59,794 nucleotides of DNA from JAUVZF01 sp964539385 (GTDB taxonomy: Bacteria; Planctomycetota; Phycisphaerae; FEN-1346): positions 1-59,794 of the forward strand of contig CAZIJC010000010.1 in assembly GCA_964539385.1 (NCBI GenBank), read 5' to 3'. The notes under the pieces were generated by a model that searched no databases, had not been told where the DNA came from, and saw only the letters and a program-made list of their open reading frames with translations. Positions within the stretch are counted from its first letter, which is position 1. Every line of letters starts with the position of its first letter. The translations under genes and the position numbers were made by a program. Positions 15,027 through 23,033 of the stretch are shown one piece after another.

Positions 15027-17048
15027 ATGCGATGCGCTGCTGCCATCTTGCCGGCATTCGTGGTGCTTCTCCTGACGACCGCGTGCGCCGCAGCGCCCGA
15101 CTCGACGAAGGCAAGGCGTGCCACCGGCAAGGAGCAGGCGCAAGCCGAGACCCGCGCCGGTTGGGTGAAGGCTCCCGAGAGCCCTGTCCTGGGCGGTGAG
15201 TTGGGCACATGCTTCGACGTGGCCCTGCTGAAGGAGGACGGACGGTTCCGCATGTGGTTCTCGTGGCGCCCGAAGCAAAGCGTCGCCCTCGTCGAAAGCA
15301 ATGACGGCGTCAACTGGAGCAAACCCGTCATCGTGCTCGGGCCGAACAAGGACACGGATTGGGAAGGGAGGATCAACCGCCCTGTCGTCGTCAAGCGCCC
15401 CGACGGCTATCACCTATGGTACACGGGCCAGACCAGCACTGAGTCCTTCATCGGGCACGCGACCAGTTCTGACGGCGTGACGTGGAAGCGGACGGGCACG
15501 AAGCCCGTCCTCTCGTCCGAAGCGCCGTGGGAGAAGGTGGCCGTCATGTGCCCGCACGTCATCTGGGACGACGAGGGACGGTTGTTCCGGATGTGGTACT
15601 CCGCTGGCGAGCAGTACGAGCCGAACGCCATCGGCTACGCTACCAGCCCGGACGGCCGCACGTGGACCAAGCACCAGGCCAACCCCATCTTCCGCGCCGA
15701 CCCCAAGAGCCCGTGGGAGAAGCACAAGGTCACGGCGTGCCAGGTCGTGCGGCACGGTGGCTGGCACGTTATGTTCTACATCGGCTTCCGTGACGAGCAC
15801 CACGCGCAGATCGGCCTGGCCCGCTCCCGCGACGGTCTGACCGGTTGGCAGCGCCATCCCGCCAATCCCATCATCCGACCCGGGGCGGGCAAGTGGGACG
15901 GCGACGCGTGCTACAAGCCGTTCGCCATCTTTGGCGGCGGCCGGTGGATGCTCTGGTACAACGGTCGGCACAAGCGCGTCGAACAGATCGGCCTGGCGAG
16001 CCACGAGGGCGAGGACCTGGGGTTCCCCGTCGGGAAGACCGCATCTGCAAGACTCCGACTCTTTGACGGCAAGCCGAAGACGTTCGTCGTAAACGGCTAC
16101 TCCACGTCGTTCCACTGGCCGAAGATCCTGCAGCGGAAACTCGACCGCCACTTCGGCAAGCGGGTCATCGAGGTCCGTTCCGCCACCAAGGGCGGCACGC
16201 CCATCGCCAAGTGGATCGACGTGGCGACCGGCGGGCCGAAAGAAGCATGGATCTCAACCGTGCGGCCGGCGCTCGCGCGGCGAGAGGGCGCGCCGGTCAT
16301 CGTCCTCGCGCAGCAGTCGCTTCAGTGGGCGTTTGGCGACCGGCGGGCAGGGATCCGCAACGCGCAGGACACCGAGCGGATCCGCAGCGGCACCGACGCC
16401 CTGGAGAAGTACGCGCGGCTCATGAAAAAGGACGGGGCGGATCTGGTCTTCATCGCGATGCACATTTACAAGAAGCCGATGGAACCGGAGATCGGCAACG
16501 AGCGGCTGGCCCTGGCGGAACTCCTGAAGCGAAAGGTCCCCGGCGTCGCAGCCGGCCCCGACGTGTGGACGCCCACCAGCAAACTCTGGCCTCAGGCCTT
16601 CGCGGGCGACAAGGTCCATCCCAACCAGATCGGCGCGGAGGTCATGGCACAGCATTGGTTCGAGTGCCTGCTCGCCCGGGACGGCTTGGCCGTGCCCGCG
16701 TGGAGCAAGGACGAGATGCAGCAGGCCGTCCGGAGCGTGCTCGGCTACACGGAGAGTAAAGGGCAGCAAGACGTACCGCGCGTCCTGATCGAACTCCGCG
16801 TGCCCGAGAACGACGCTCGCGGCGTCATCATCGTGCTGAACCGGCACCAGAACCTTGGCCAGGACTTCGATGCGCTTCGGGCGGCGCTCGAAGGGCTCAA
16901 GAGACTGGGCCTGAGGGCCGATCACCCGATCCTCATTTCCCAGGAGACGACCTGCCAACACAAGTGGGTCGTGCAGGCGTTCGAGGCAACGGTCGCCGCA
17001 CGGTTCACAAACATCCACTTTGCTGCGCCGTCCCCTCCGTCGGAGTAA
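15027..17048 (+). CDS. Secreted composite protein: propeller, SGNH-like domain, ExbD-like tail
   Basis: A 673-residue putative lipoprotein (LLLTTAC lipobox near residue 18). Residues about 45-330 are a five-bladed propeller of the GH43/GH130-like clan, with repeated ATSSDGVTW, ATSPDGRTW and ARSRDGLTGW blades. Residues about 345-560 resemble an SGNH hydrolase: VNGYSTSFHWPK could supply the nucleophile Ser and GDKVHPN the Asp-His pair. The last 90 residues (VLIELRVPEND to RFTNIHFAAP) look like the periplasmic domain of ExbD/TolR, which normally energises outer-membrane transport. ATG at 15027 has GGAGG eight bases upstream. A decayed sister copy follows at 17087. The domain order is unusual; the function is unknown. 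Confidence 0.75.
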   Translation: MRCAAAILPAFVVLLLTTACAAAPDSTKARRATGKEQAQAETRAGWVKAPESPVLGGELGTCFDVALLKEDGRFRMWFSWRPKQSVALVESNDGVNWSKPVIVLGPNKDTDWEGRINRPVVVKRPDGYHLWYTGQTSTESFIGHATSSDGVTWKRTGTKPVLSSEAPWEKVAVMCPHVIWDDEGRLFRMWYSAGEQYEPNAIGYATSPDGRTWTKHQANPIFRADPKSPWEKHKVTACQVVRHGGWHVMFYIGFRDEHHAQIGLARSRDGLTGWQRHPANPIIRPGAGKWDGDACYKPFAIFGGGRWMLWYNGRHKRVEQIGLASHEGEDLGFPVGKTASARLRLFDGKPKTFVVNGYSTSFHWPKILQRKLDRHFGKRVIEVRSATKGGTPIAKWIDVATGGPKEAWISTVRPALARREGAPVIVLAQQSLQWAFGDRRAGIRNAQDTERIRSGTDALEKYARLMKKDGADLVFIAMHIYKKPMEPEIGNERLALAELLKRKVPGVAAGPDVWTPTSKLWPQAFAGDKVHPNQIGAEVMAQHWFECLLARDGLAVPAWSKDEMQQAVRSVLGYTESKGQQDVPRVLIELRVPENDARGVIIVLNRHQNLGQDFDALRAALEGLKRLGLRADHPILISQETTCQHKWVVQAFEATVAARFTNIHFAAPSPPSE

Positions 17049-17086
17049 TGAGGGCTGCAGCAACGCCGCGGTAACCCATCCGAAAC

Positions 17087-17191
17087 TGGTTCGCGGCGCT
17101 GCTCAAGTACGACGGCCTCAAAGCACCCGCCTGGAGCCGCGACGAGATGCAGAAGGCGATTCGGACCACGCCGCAGACGGGGCGCCGGTAG
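17087..17191 (+). pseudogene. Decayed copy of an SGNH-domain C-terminus
   Basis: An open stretch of 34 codons with no start that reads WFAALLKYDGLKAPAWSRDE and onward to a TAG stop. It matches WFECLLARDGLAVPAWSKDE of the preceding gene (residues about 542-561) residue for residue in most positions, then ends. It shows what an SGNH-only C-terminus looks like, without the ExbD-like tail. Confidence 0.75.
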
Positions 17192-17217
17192 GTCACATGG
17201 CCACCGGGCCTTTCGCC

Positions 17218-17246
17218 TTGAGTGCCCTCCTGCCGGGTCCTATAAT
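17218..17246 (+). promoter_or_regulatory. Predicted promoter of the aconitase gene
   Basis: TTGAGT, 17-nt spacer, perfect TATAAT. The transcription start would be about 17253, leaving about 29 nt of leader. Confidence 0.6.
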
Positions 17247-17281
17247 GCCACGCCCGTAACCGCAACAGGGAACGCAGTGCC

Positions 17282-19231
17282 ATGGCAAAGACGCTTGTCT
17301 ACAAAATCCTCGAAGACCACCTCGTGGAGGGCGACCTGGCTGCGGGTGAGCCTATCGGCATCCGCATCGACCAGACGCTGACCCAGGACATCACCGGCAC
17401 GATGGCGATGATGGAGTACGAGGCGATGGGCGCCCCGCCGCCCGCCACCGACCTGAGCGTCAACTACGTGGACCACAACATGATGCAACTCGGGTTCGAG
17501 AACGCCGACGACCACGAGTTCCTCCGCACGTTCTCGGCCGCCCACGGCATGGTCTTCTCGAAGCCGGGCAACGGCATCTGCCACCAGGTGCATCTCGAAC
17601 GGTTCAGCGCGGCCGGCAAGACGCTCCTGGGCGCCGACAGCCACACGACGACCTCGGGCGGGGCGGGCATGATAGCCATCGGCGCCGGCGGCCTCGACGT
17701 GGCCTGCGCCATCGGCGGGATGCCGTTTCACCTCACGTGCCCGAAGGTGCTCGAAGTGCGCCTGGCAGGCCGCCTCCCACCGTTCGCCGGCGCGAAAGAC
17801 GTCATTCTGAAACTCCTCTCCCTCCTCTCGACCAAGGGCAACGTCGGCTGGATGGTCGAGTACACGGGGCCGGGCGCGGGGACGCTCAGCGTTCCGCAGC
17901 GCGCGACGATCGCAAACATGGGCGCCGAACTCGGCGTCACGTCCAGCGTCTTCGCGTCCGACCAGGTCACGCGGCGGTTCCTCGCGTGGCAGGGGCGCGA
18001 AGACGCCTGGCGGCCGCTGAAGGCCGACCGCGGCGCCGCCTACGACCGCACCATCGAGATCGACCTCGCCCGCGTCGAGCCGATGGTCGCCTGCCCGCAC
18101 TCGCCCGGCAACGTCAGGACGGTCCGCGAGATCGCCGGCCTGACCGTCAACCAGATCTGCATAGGCAGTTGCACGAACTCCAGCGTGCGCGACCTGCTGA
18201 CGGTCGCGGCGATGCTGAGGGGGCGCCGGGCCCGTCCGGAGGTCGGTCTGGTGGTGGCGCCGGGTTCGCGGCAGGTGCTCCAGACCATCGCGCGGACGGG
18301 CGCGCTACAGGACCTGATTGCGGCGGGCGCACGCATCGACGAGGCGGCCTGCGGGTTCTGCATCGGCGCGGCCCAGGCGCCCCAGACGGGCGCCGTCAGC
18401 GTCCGCACGTCGAACCGCAACTTCGAGGGGCGAAGCGGCACGAAGTCCGCCCAGGTTTACCTGACGAGCCCCGAGACCGCCGTCGCGTGCGCCCTGACGG
18501 GGCGGCTGACCGACCCGCGCGACCTCGGCATCCCATGCCCGGAGGTCCGCAGGCCGCGCCGACTTGTAATCGACGATTCGATGATCCTGGCGCCCGCCGA
18601 AGACACGGACCCGGCCGAGGTCGAGGTGTTCCGCGGCCCGAACCTGGTGGGCCCGCCGCCCATGGAGGCCCTGCCCGAGGGTCTGGCCGGCCCCGTGGCG
18701 CTGGCGGTGGGCGATTATGTCACGACCGACCACATCATGCCCGCGGGGAAACTGGCCATCTACCGGAGCAACGTCCCGAAGTACGCCGAGTACGTCTTCT
18801 GCCGGGTCGACGGCCGGTTCGCGTCGCGGTGTGCCGCGACACGAGACGCCGGGAAGGCCAACTTCATCGTGGGCGGCGAGAGTTACGGCCAGGGGTCCAG
18901 CCGCGAGCATGCCGCCTTGTGTCCGCGGTTTCTCGGCGTCCGGGCGGTCATCGCCAAGAGCATCGAACGCATCCACCACGCGAACCTCGTGAACTTCGGC
19001 ATCCTGCCGCTGGTTTTCGCCGACACGGCGGACGCCGAAACGATCGGACAGGGCGATGAACTGGACTTGGCGGACCTGAGAACGGCCGTCGCCGAGCGCG
19101 ACACCGTGACCGTCCGCAACGTAACGCGGGGCGCCGAGTTCGAGACAAGGCTGAACCTCTCGCCGCGCCAGCGCAACATCCTTCTGGCCGGCGGCGTCTT
19201 GAACTTGGCGGGAGCCGATGCGAAAGGGTAG
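17282..19231 (+). CDS. Aconitate hydratase
   Basis: Interconverts citrate and isocitrate through cis-aconitate, with a [4Fe-4S] cluster. At 649 residues it is of the shorter aconitase/LeuC-like bacterial type rather than the 850-900-residue AcnA/AcnB. The three cluster cysteines are in IGSCTNSS and CGFCIG (CGPC in most members; the Pro-to-Phe change is notable). DSHTTTSGGAG carries the substrate-binding Asp-Ser-His, RTSNRNFEGRSG the active-site arginines, and GGESYGQGSSREHAAL the swivelling domain 4. Own promoter upstream; the next genes make Fe-S scaffold and ferredoxin. Confidence 0.92.
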   Translation: MAKTLVYKILEDHLVEGDLAAGEPIGIRIDQTLTQDITGTMAMMEYEAMGAPPPATDLSVNYVDHNMMQLGFENADDHEFLRTFSAAHGMVFSKPGNGICHQVHLERFSAAGKTLLGADSHTTTSGGAGMIAIGAGGLDVACAIGGMPFHLTCPKVLEVRLAGRLPPFAGAKDVILKLLSLLSTKGNVGWMVEYTGPGAGTLSVPQRATIANMGAELGVTSSVFASDQVTRRFLAWQGREDAWRPLKADRGAAYDRTIEIDLARVEPMVACPHSPGNVRTVREIAGLTVNQICIGSCTNSSVRDLLTVAAMLRGRRARPEVGLVVAPGSRQVLQTIARTGALQDLIAAGARIDEAACGFCIGAAQAPQTGAVSVRTSNRNFEGRSGTKSAQVYLTSPETAVACALTGRLTDPRDLGIPCPEVRRPRRLVIDDSMILAPAEDTDPAEVEVFRGPNLVGPPPMEALPEGLAGPVALAVGDYVTTDHIMPAGKLAIYRSNVPKYAEYVFCRVDGRFASRCAATRDAGKANFIVGGESYGQGSSREHAALCPRFLGVRAVIAKSIERIHHANLVNFGILPLVFADTADAETIGQGDELDLADLRTAVAERDTVTVRNVTRGAEFETRLNLSPRQRNILLAGGVLNLAGADAKG

Positions 19232-19252
19232 GCCGGGGCTCTTGCCGGGCGC

Positions 19253-19284
19253 AAAAAAACCTCCCGGGCACCCGACCCGGGAGG
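19253..19284 (-). terminator. Intrinsic terminator of the 24-residue peptide unit
   Basis: Minus-strand hairpin with 9-bp arms CCTCCCGGG/CCCGGGAGG, a 7-nt loop and a run of seven T. On the plus strand no T-tract follows, so it does not serve the aconitase gene. Confidence 0.85.
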
Positions 19285-19324
19285 GTACGCCCTCGCTCGC
19301 GCGGTTTTTCTGGCTATGGCCTCC

Positions 19325-19399
19325 TCAGCAAAGCGCCAGATACGTCGCGAGCGTTAGAACTACAATCTTGATCCGCCTGATGAGTTCTGCGTGTGACAT
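19325..19399 (-). CDS. Predicted 24-residue hydrophobic peptide
   Basis: MSHAELIRRIKIVVLTLATY then LALC: a basic N-terminus followed by one short hydrophobic helix, so probably membrane-attached. It has its own promoter (19430-19457) and strong terminator (19253-19284), giving an RNA of about 170 nt that runs opposite to the neighbouring genes. The ribosome-binding site is weak (GGTGGA about 11 bases upstream), and a competing ATG in another frame overlaps it, so the RNA may act as a small RNA. Function unknown; I do not recognise a family. Confidence 0.5.
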   Translation of the reverse strand: MSHAELIRRIKIVVLTLATYLALC

Positions 19400-19429
19400 T
19401 TGACCGATTCCACCATGGATACCTACTAG

Positions 19430-19457
19430 ACTATACGCGAAAAGGGAAGAAAAGCAA
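19430..19457 (-). promoter_or_regulatory. Predicted promoter of the small-peptide unit
   Basis: Minus-strand TTGCTT, 16-nt spacer, TATAGT in an unusually AT-rich patch. The predicted start is about 23 nt before the peptide's ATG. Confidence 0.5.
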
Positions 19458-19549
19458 ACGCGGCCCGAAAAATGTAACCTTGGGCAAAATAGGGGATTAG
19501 GGGGCGTCCATTCCGGTCTCTTCCAGCACCGATTCCGCAGGTTAGAAGG

Positions 19550-19577
19550 TAGACATTCGGGCGGCCGGGGATATAAT
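19550..19577 (+). promoter_or_regulatory. Predicted promoter of the NifU-like/ferredoxin genes
   Basis: TAGACA, 16-nt spacer, perfect TATAAT, giving a leader of about 65 nt before the ATG at 19651. Confidence 0.5.
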
Positions 19578-19650
19578 TCACGCTCTACGGCCACTGCCGG
19601 ACCGCAGCGGGCGGCCCGGCCGGGACCGTTGACTCGGGGAGGATTCCGCA

Positions 19651-19899
19651 ATGAGAGAGAAGGTCGAGGCCGTCATTAACGAGATCCGTCCGATGCTCCA
19701 AGCGGACGGCGGCGACATCGAACTGGTGGATGTCGAAGACGGGGTCGTCAAAGTACGGATGCATGGGGCCTGTGCCGGCTGTCCCGGCGCACACATGACG
19801 TTGAAGATGGCCGTCGAGCGCCGTCTGAAACAGCAGATCCCGGAGGTGAAGGGCGTCGAACTCGTCGCCGACGTGACGCCCCAAGGAACCGACGTTTAG
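19651..19899 (+). CDS. NifU C-terminal-domain Fe-S scaffold protein
   Basis: An 82-residue stand-alone NifU-C (Nfu) domain. It has IRPMLQADGGDIELVDVED and the cluster-binding CAGCPGAH (CxxC), near residue 42. Nfu proteins carry [4Fe-4S] clusters to target enzymes; aconitase, encoded just upstream, is a classic client. The ATG is preceded by GGGGAGGA. The ferredoxin gene follows after 27 nt. Confidence 0.92.
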   Translation: MREKVEAVINEIRPMLQADGGDIELVDVEDGVVKVRMHGACAGCPGAHMTLKMAVERRLKQQIPEVKGVELVADVTPQGTDV

Positions 19900-19926
19900 A
19901 TCTTTCGATACCGAAAGGAGCAAGAC

Positions 19927-20097
19927 GTGGCGTACAAGATCACCGACGACTGTGTTTCGTGTGGTTCGTGCGAGGCGGAATGCCCCGTTGAGGCCATCAG
20001 CGAAGGCGATGACAAGTACGTCATCGACCCCGAAAAGTGCACCGACTGCGGCGCGTGCGCCGAGGTGTGTCCGAGCGAGGCGATCGTCCAGGCATAG
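19927..20097 (+). CDS. 2[4Fe-4S] ferredoxin
   Basis: A 56-residue clostridial-type ferredoxin with two CxxCxxCxxxCP motifs: CVSCGSCEAECP near residue 9 and CTDCGACAEVCP near residue 38. It is an electron carrier at low potential, consistent with an anaerobic or fermentative lifestyle. It starts with GTG at 19927, fixed by AAAGGAG six bases upstream. Probably co-transcribed with the NifU-like gene. Confidence 0.93.
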   Translation: MAYKITDDCVSCGSCEAECPVEAISEGDDKYVIDPEKCTDCGACAEVCPSEAIVQA

Positions 20098-20202
20098 CGC
20101 AAACCGGTAGCGACGCCGCAAGGCTGCCCGATGCCGAGGTGCGTCGGGCGGCTTCCCCGTTCAACTCGCCCGGTTATCGGCCTGCCACGAGGCGACCTCA
20201 CG

Positions 20203-21216
20203 ATGATTTCCGACGCCGACTATCAAGCGGCCGTCGCGGCGCTGCGGCGCGCGCGGTCCGTCGCGCTGACGACCCACGTCAAGCCCGACGCCGACGGGCT
20301 GGGTTCCGCCGCGGCCTTGCGCCGGTGGCTGCTCGATGCCGGCAAGACCGTGCATGTCGTCGTCCCCACGCCGGTCTCCGACAAGTATGCGTTCATGGAC
20401 CCCGACCGAGACGTGAAAGTGGCCGGGCGCGACGTCGACCTGGCCGCCCTGGAACCGCCCGACCTCATCGTTATCGTCGACACGGCCACCTGGCAGCAGT
20501 TGGAGGGGGTAGAGCCGCTCGTCGCGGAGTCGGGCGCGCCGGTGCTGGTCATCGACCACCACCAGACGGTCGATCCCCTGGCCGACATCGTGCTGGTCGA
20601 TACCGATGCCGCCGCCGCCGTCGTGATCGTCCACCGCCTGCTCATGCAAGCCGGCGCGAGCATCGACGAGGCGACCGCCGGCTACCTGTTCGCCGGGTTG
20701 GTCGGCGACACCGACTGGTTCCGGCTGCCGAACGTCAGTCCCGAGACGTTCCGGCTGGCGGCGTCGCTGGTCGAGGCCGGCGCCAACCCGACCGAGATTC
20801 ACGCTCGCCTGCACCTCAGCGACGACCTGGCGAAGATGCGGCTGTGGGGCCGCGCCGTCGAGACGCTCCACCCGGCCCTCGACGACCGCGTCATGGTCAT
20901 GCACCTGACGCGCGCCATGTTCCGCGAAACCGGCGCCGACGTAGGCGACACCGAGAACCTCATCAACGAGTGTATGCGGGTCCGCGGAACCAAGGTCGGC
21001 CTGATGCTTGTGGAGACCGAAGGCGAGCAGGTGCGCGTCAGCCTGCGATGTACGCCGGGCCTGAACGTCCTGAACGTTGCCGAGCAATTGGGCGGCGGGG
21101 GGCACACCCGGGCCGCCGGGGCGCGGGCCACCGGGGCTTTGGATCAGGTTGAGGCCCGGATCCTCGCGGCCGTCGAGGAAGCCCTGGCCGAGGCCGAAGA
21201 GCCGGAAAACCCTTGA
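20203..21216 (+). CDS. DHH-family phosphoesterase, NrnA-like
   Basis: A 337-residue protein with the two-domain layout of NrnA/RecJ-like phosphoesterases: N-terminal DHH domain (THVKPDADGLGS, then DTATWQQ, VIDHHQT with the catalytic Asp-His-His and VGDTDWF) and C-terminal DHHA1 domain ending in GGGGHTRAAG. NrnA degrades short RNA oligonucleotides and 3'-phosphoadenosine 5'-phosphate (pAp). The start at MISDAD (20203) is chosen because the upstream part is not conserved-looking. The rpsB promoter overlaps its stop codon. Confidence 0.87.
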   Translation: MISDADYQAAVAALRRARSVALTTHVKPDADGLGSAAALRRWLLDAGKTVHVVVPTPVSDKYAFMDPDRDVKVAGRDVDLAALEPPDLIVIVDTATWQQLEGVEPLVAESGAPVLVIDHHQTVDPLADIVLVDTDAAAAVVIVHRLLMQAGASIDEATAGYLFAGLVGDTDWFRLPNVSPETFRLAASLVEAGANPTEIHARLHLSDDLAKMRLWGRAVETLHPALDDRVMVMHLTRAMFRETGADVGDTENLINECMRVRGTKVGLMLVETEGEQVRVSLRCTPGLNVLNVAEQLGGGGHTRAAGARATGALDQVEARILAAVEEALAEAEEPENP

Positions 21217-21241
21217 CAGTCGCCCGGCCCGGCCGTATGGT
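21213..21241 (+). promoter_or_regulatory. Predicted promoter of the rpsB-tsf-pyrH-frr operon
   Basis: Perfect TTGACA, 17-nt spacer, TATGGT. The -35 box overlaps the stop codon of the DHH gene. The predicted start near 21248 leaves about 55 nt of leader. Confidence 0.65.
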
Positions 21242-21302
21242 TTGCAGTTCGCACGGGTCCACAGAGAGAGTGTGTGCGCGAAGCAAGAGAGGAGAGCCGC
21301 AT

Positions 21303-22271
21303 TTGGCGAGGCTTCAGGTACAGGAGTTGATCGATGCGGGTATCCATTTCGGCCATCCGGCCAGCCGCTGGAACCCGAAAATGGCCCCCTACATTTACGG
21401 CCGTCGCAACTTCATCCACATCATCGATCTCACCGAAACCGTCAGGGGCATGGTGCGGGCCAGGAAGTTCCTGATCCGTCTGGTGGCCGAAGGCAAGGAC
21501 GCGGTCTTCGTCGGCACGAAGCGCCAAGCCCGCGCCGCCATCGAGCAGGAGGCTGGGCGCTGCCTGATGCCGTACGTCAGTTATCGCTGGTTGGGCGGCA
21601 CGCTGACGAATTTCCGCACGATCCGGTCGCGGCTCGGCCGCCTCGACGAACTCGACCAGTTGATGGAGTCCGGCCAGATCAACCGGTACTCCAAGAAGAT
21701 GATCGCCGCACTCCAGCGCGAACATCGCAAGATGAAGCGGAACCTCGACGGCATCCGAAGAATGGAACGCCTGCCCGGCGCGCTCGTCGTCGTCGATCCC
21801 GTCCGCGAAAAGAACGCCGTCCGCGAAGCCATCAAACTGGACATACCCGTCGTGGCCCTCGCCGACACCGAGGCGGACCCCGACGACCTGACCGTGGTCA
21901 TTCCGGGCAACGACGACGCCATGCGGGCCATCGAAGTCATCGTCAAGCACTTGGCCGACGCCTGCGTCGAGGGCCTCGCGAACCGCGCCGCCCGGGCTGC
22001 GGTCGAGGGCGAAGGCCAGGCGCTGACCCGCGCGCCCAGCCGGCCCCGTGCCCGGGGCACGCCTCGCCGTCCGCCGGGCGAGCGGCCGGTTCCCGAAATG
22101 CCGCTCCCGACGCCCCATCCGGCGATGCAGAAAACGCAAGACGGCACGGCTCAGCCGGCCGACGCTGAACCGGCCGCCACCGAAGCCGAACAGACCGCCG
22201 AAACACGGGATGCCGCGCCGGACGCCGCCGCGCCGGACGCCGCCGCGCCCGCTTCGCCCGAGACGTCGTAA
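21303..22271 (+). CDS. rpsB: 30S ribosomal protein uS2
   Basis: Ribosomal protein S2 of 322 residues. The entry ARLQVQELIDAGIHFGHPAS is canonical, as are WNPKMAPYIYG, YRWLGGTLTNF, PGALVVVDPVREKNAVREA and VVALADTEADPDDL. The start is TTG at 21303: it fits S2 N-termini exactly and has AGAGGAG about nine bases upstream; the longer frame would add 30 unrelated residues. The last 90 residues form a Pro/Ala/Glu-rich tail with a repeated DAAAP, beyond the usual S2 end. Confidence 0.93.
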   Translation: MARLQVQELIDAGIHFGHPASRWNPKMAPYIYGRRNFIHIIDLTETVRGMVRARKFLIRLVAEGKDAVFVGTKRQARAAIEQEAGRCLMPYVSYRWLGGTLTNFRTIRSRLGRLDELDQLMESGQINRYSKKMIAALQREHRKMKRNLDGIRRMERLPGALVVVDPVREKNAVREAIKLDIPVVALADTEADPDDLTVVIPGNDDAMRAIEVIVKHLADACVEGLANRAARAAVEGEGQALTRAPSRPRARGTPRRPPGERPVPEMPLPTPHPAMQKTQDGTAQPADAEPAATEAEQTAETRDAAPDAAAPDAAAPASPETS

Positions 22272-22417
22272 GGCCGGCTCCACGTCGGCCCGCCGGGGGC
22301 GCCGGCCGTTCCCCGGCGCCGGCGCAGGCGACTCTTGACTCCCCGCAGGCGGCCGCGTCCTACGCCCCGGCGGGCAGAGAACGAACACGTTTACTCTTGG
22401 TGCAAGGAGCCGAATCG

Positions 22418-23020
22418 ATGGCCATCAGTGCAGACCAGGTCAAGGTACTCCGCGAAAGGACCGGCCAGGCAATGATGGAGTGCAAACGTGCCCTGGAAGA
22501 GGCCGGCGGCGACGCCGACAAGGCCGTCGAGGTCCTCCGCAAGAAGGGCCTCGCCACCGCCGCGAAGAAGGCCGGGCGCGCCGCCGCACAGGGACGCATT
22601 CATTCCTATATTCACCATAACGGTCGGGTCGGCGTCCTGCTCGAAGTCAACTGCGAGACCGATTTTGTCGCCAAGAACCCCGAGTTTCAGGCATTTCTGA
22701 ACGACCTGTGCCTGCACATCTGCGCCGCAGCGCCGCTGGCCGTCCGCTGCGAGGAGGTGCCCGAGGACCTCGTCGAGACCGAGAAACGCATCGCCCGCCA
22801 GCAGATCGAGGGCAAGAAGCCCGACAATATCATCGAGAAAATCGTCGAGGGGAAACTCAAAAAATGGTACGCCCAGTGCGTCCTGCTCGAGCAGCCTTAC
22901 GTCAAGGACGACCAGCGAACCGTGCAGGACCTCCTGACGGAGCAGATTGCGAAGATCGGCGAGAACCTCGTCATCAAGCGGTTCGCACGGTTCGAGGTCG
23001 GCGAGACCCAGTCAGACTGA
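22418..23020 (+). CDS. tsf: Elongation factor Ts
   Basis: Nucleotide exchange factor for EF-Tu. At 200 residues it is of the short type (one core domain rather than two), as in many thermophiles and Planctomycetota. The N-terminal UBA-like helix VKVLRERTGQAMMECKRAL and VEVLRKKGLATAAKKAGR are intact, as is the EF-Tu-contacting EVNCETDFVAKN. AAGGAG precedes the ATG by eight bases. A GC-rich hairpin-forming stretch lies in the 146-nt gap after rpsB. Confidence 0.95.
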   Translation: MAISADQVKVLRERTGQAMMECKRALEEAGGDADKAVEVLRKKGLATAAKKAGRAAAQGRIHSYIHHNGRVGVLLEVNCETDFVAKNPEFQAFLNDLCLHICAAAPLAVRCEEVPEDLVETEKRIARQQIEGKKPDNIIEKIVEGKLKKWYAQCVLLEQPYVKDDQRTVQDLLTEQIAKIGENLVIKRFARFEVGETQSD

Positions 23021-23033
23021 GCGGGGGCCGCCC

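Noticed and set aside
17282..19231. 3-isopropylmalate or homoaconitate dehydratase large subunit
   Set aside because: The protein includes its own swivelling domain (GGESYGQGSSREHAAL) on the same chain, whereas LeuC-type enzymes need a separate LeuD, so aconitase is favoured.
19253..19284. Terminator for the aconitase gene
   Set aside because: The A-run precedes the hairpin on the plus strand and no T-run follows it; the signal only works on the minus strand.
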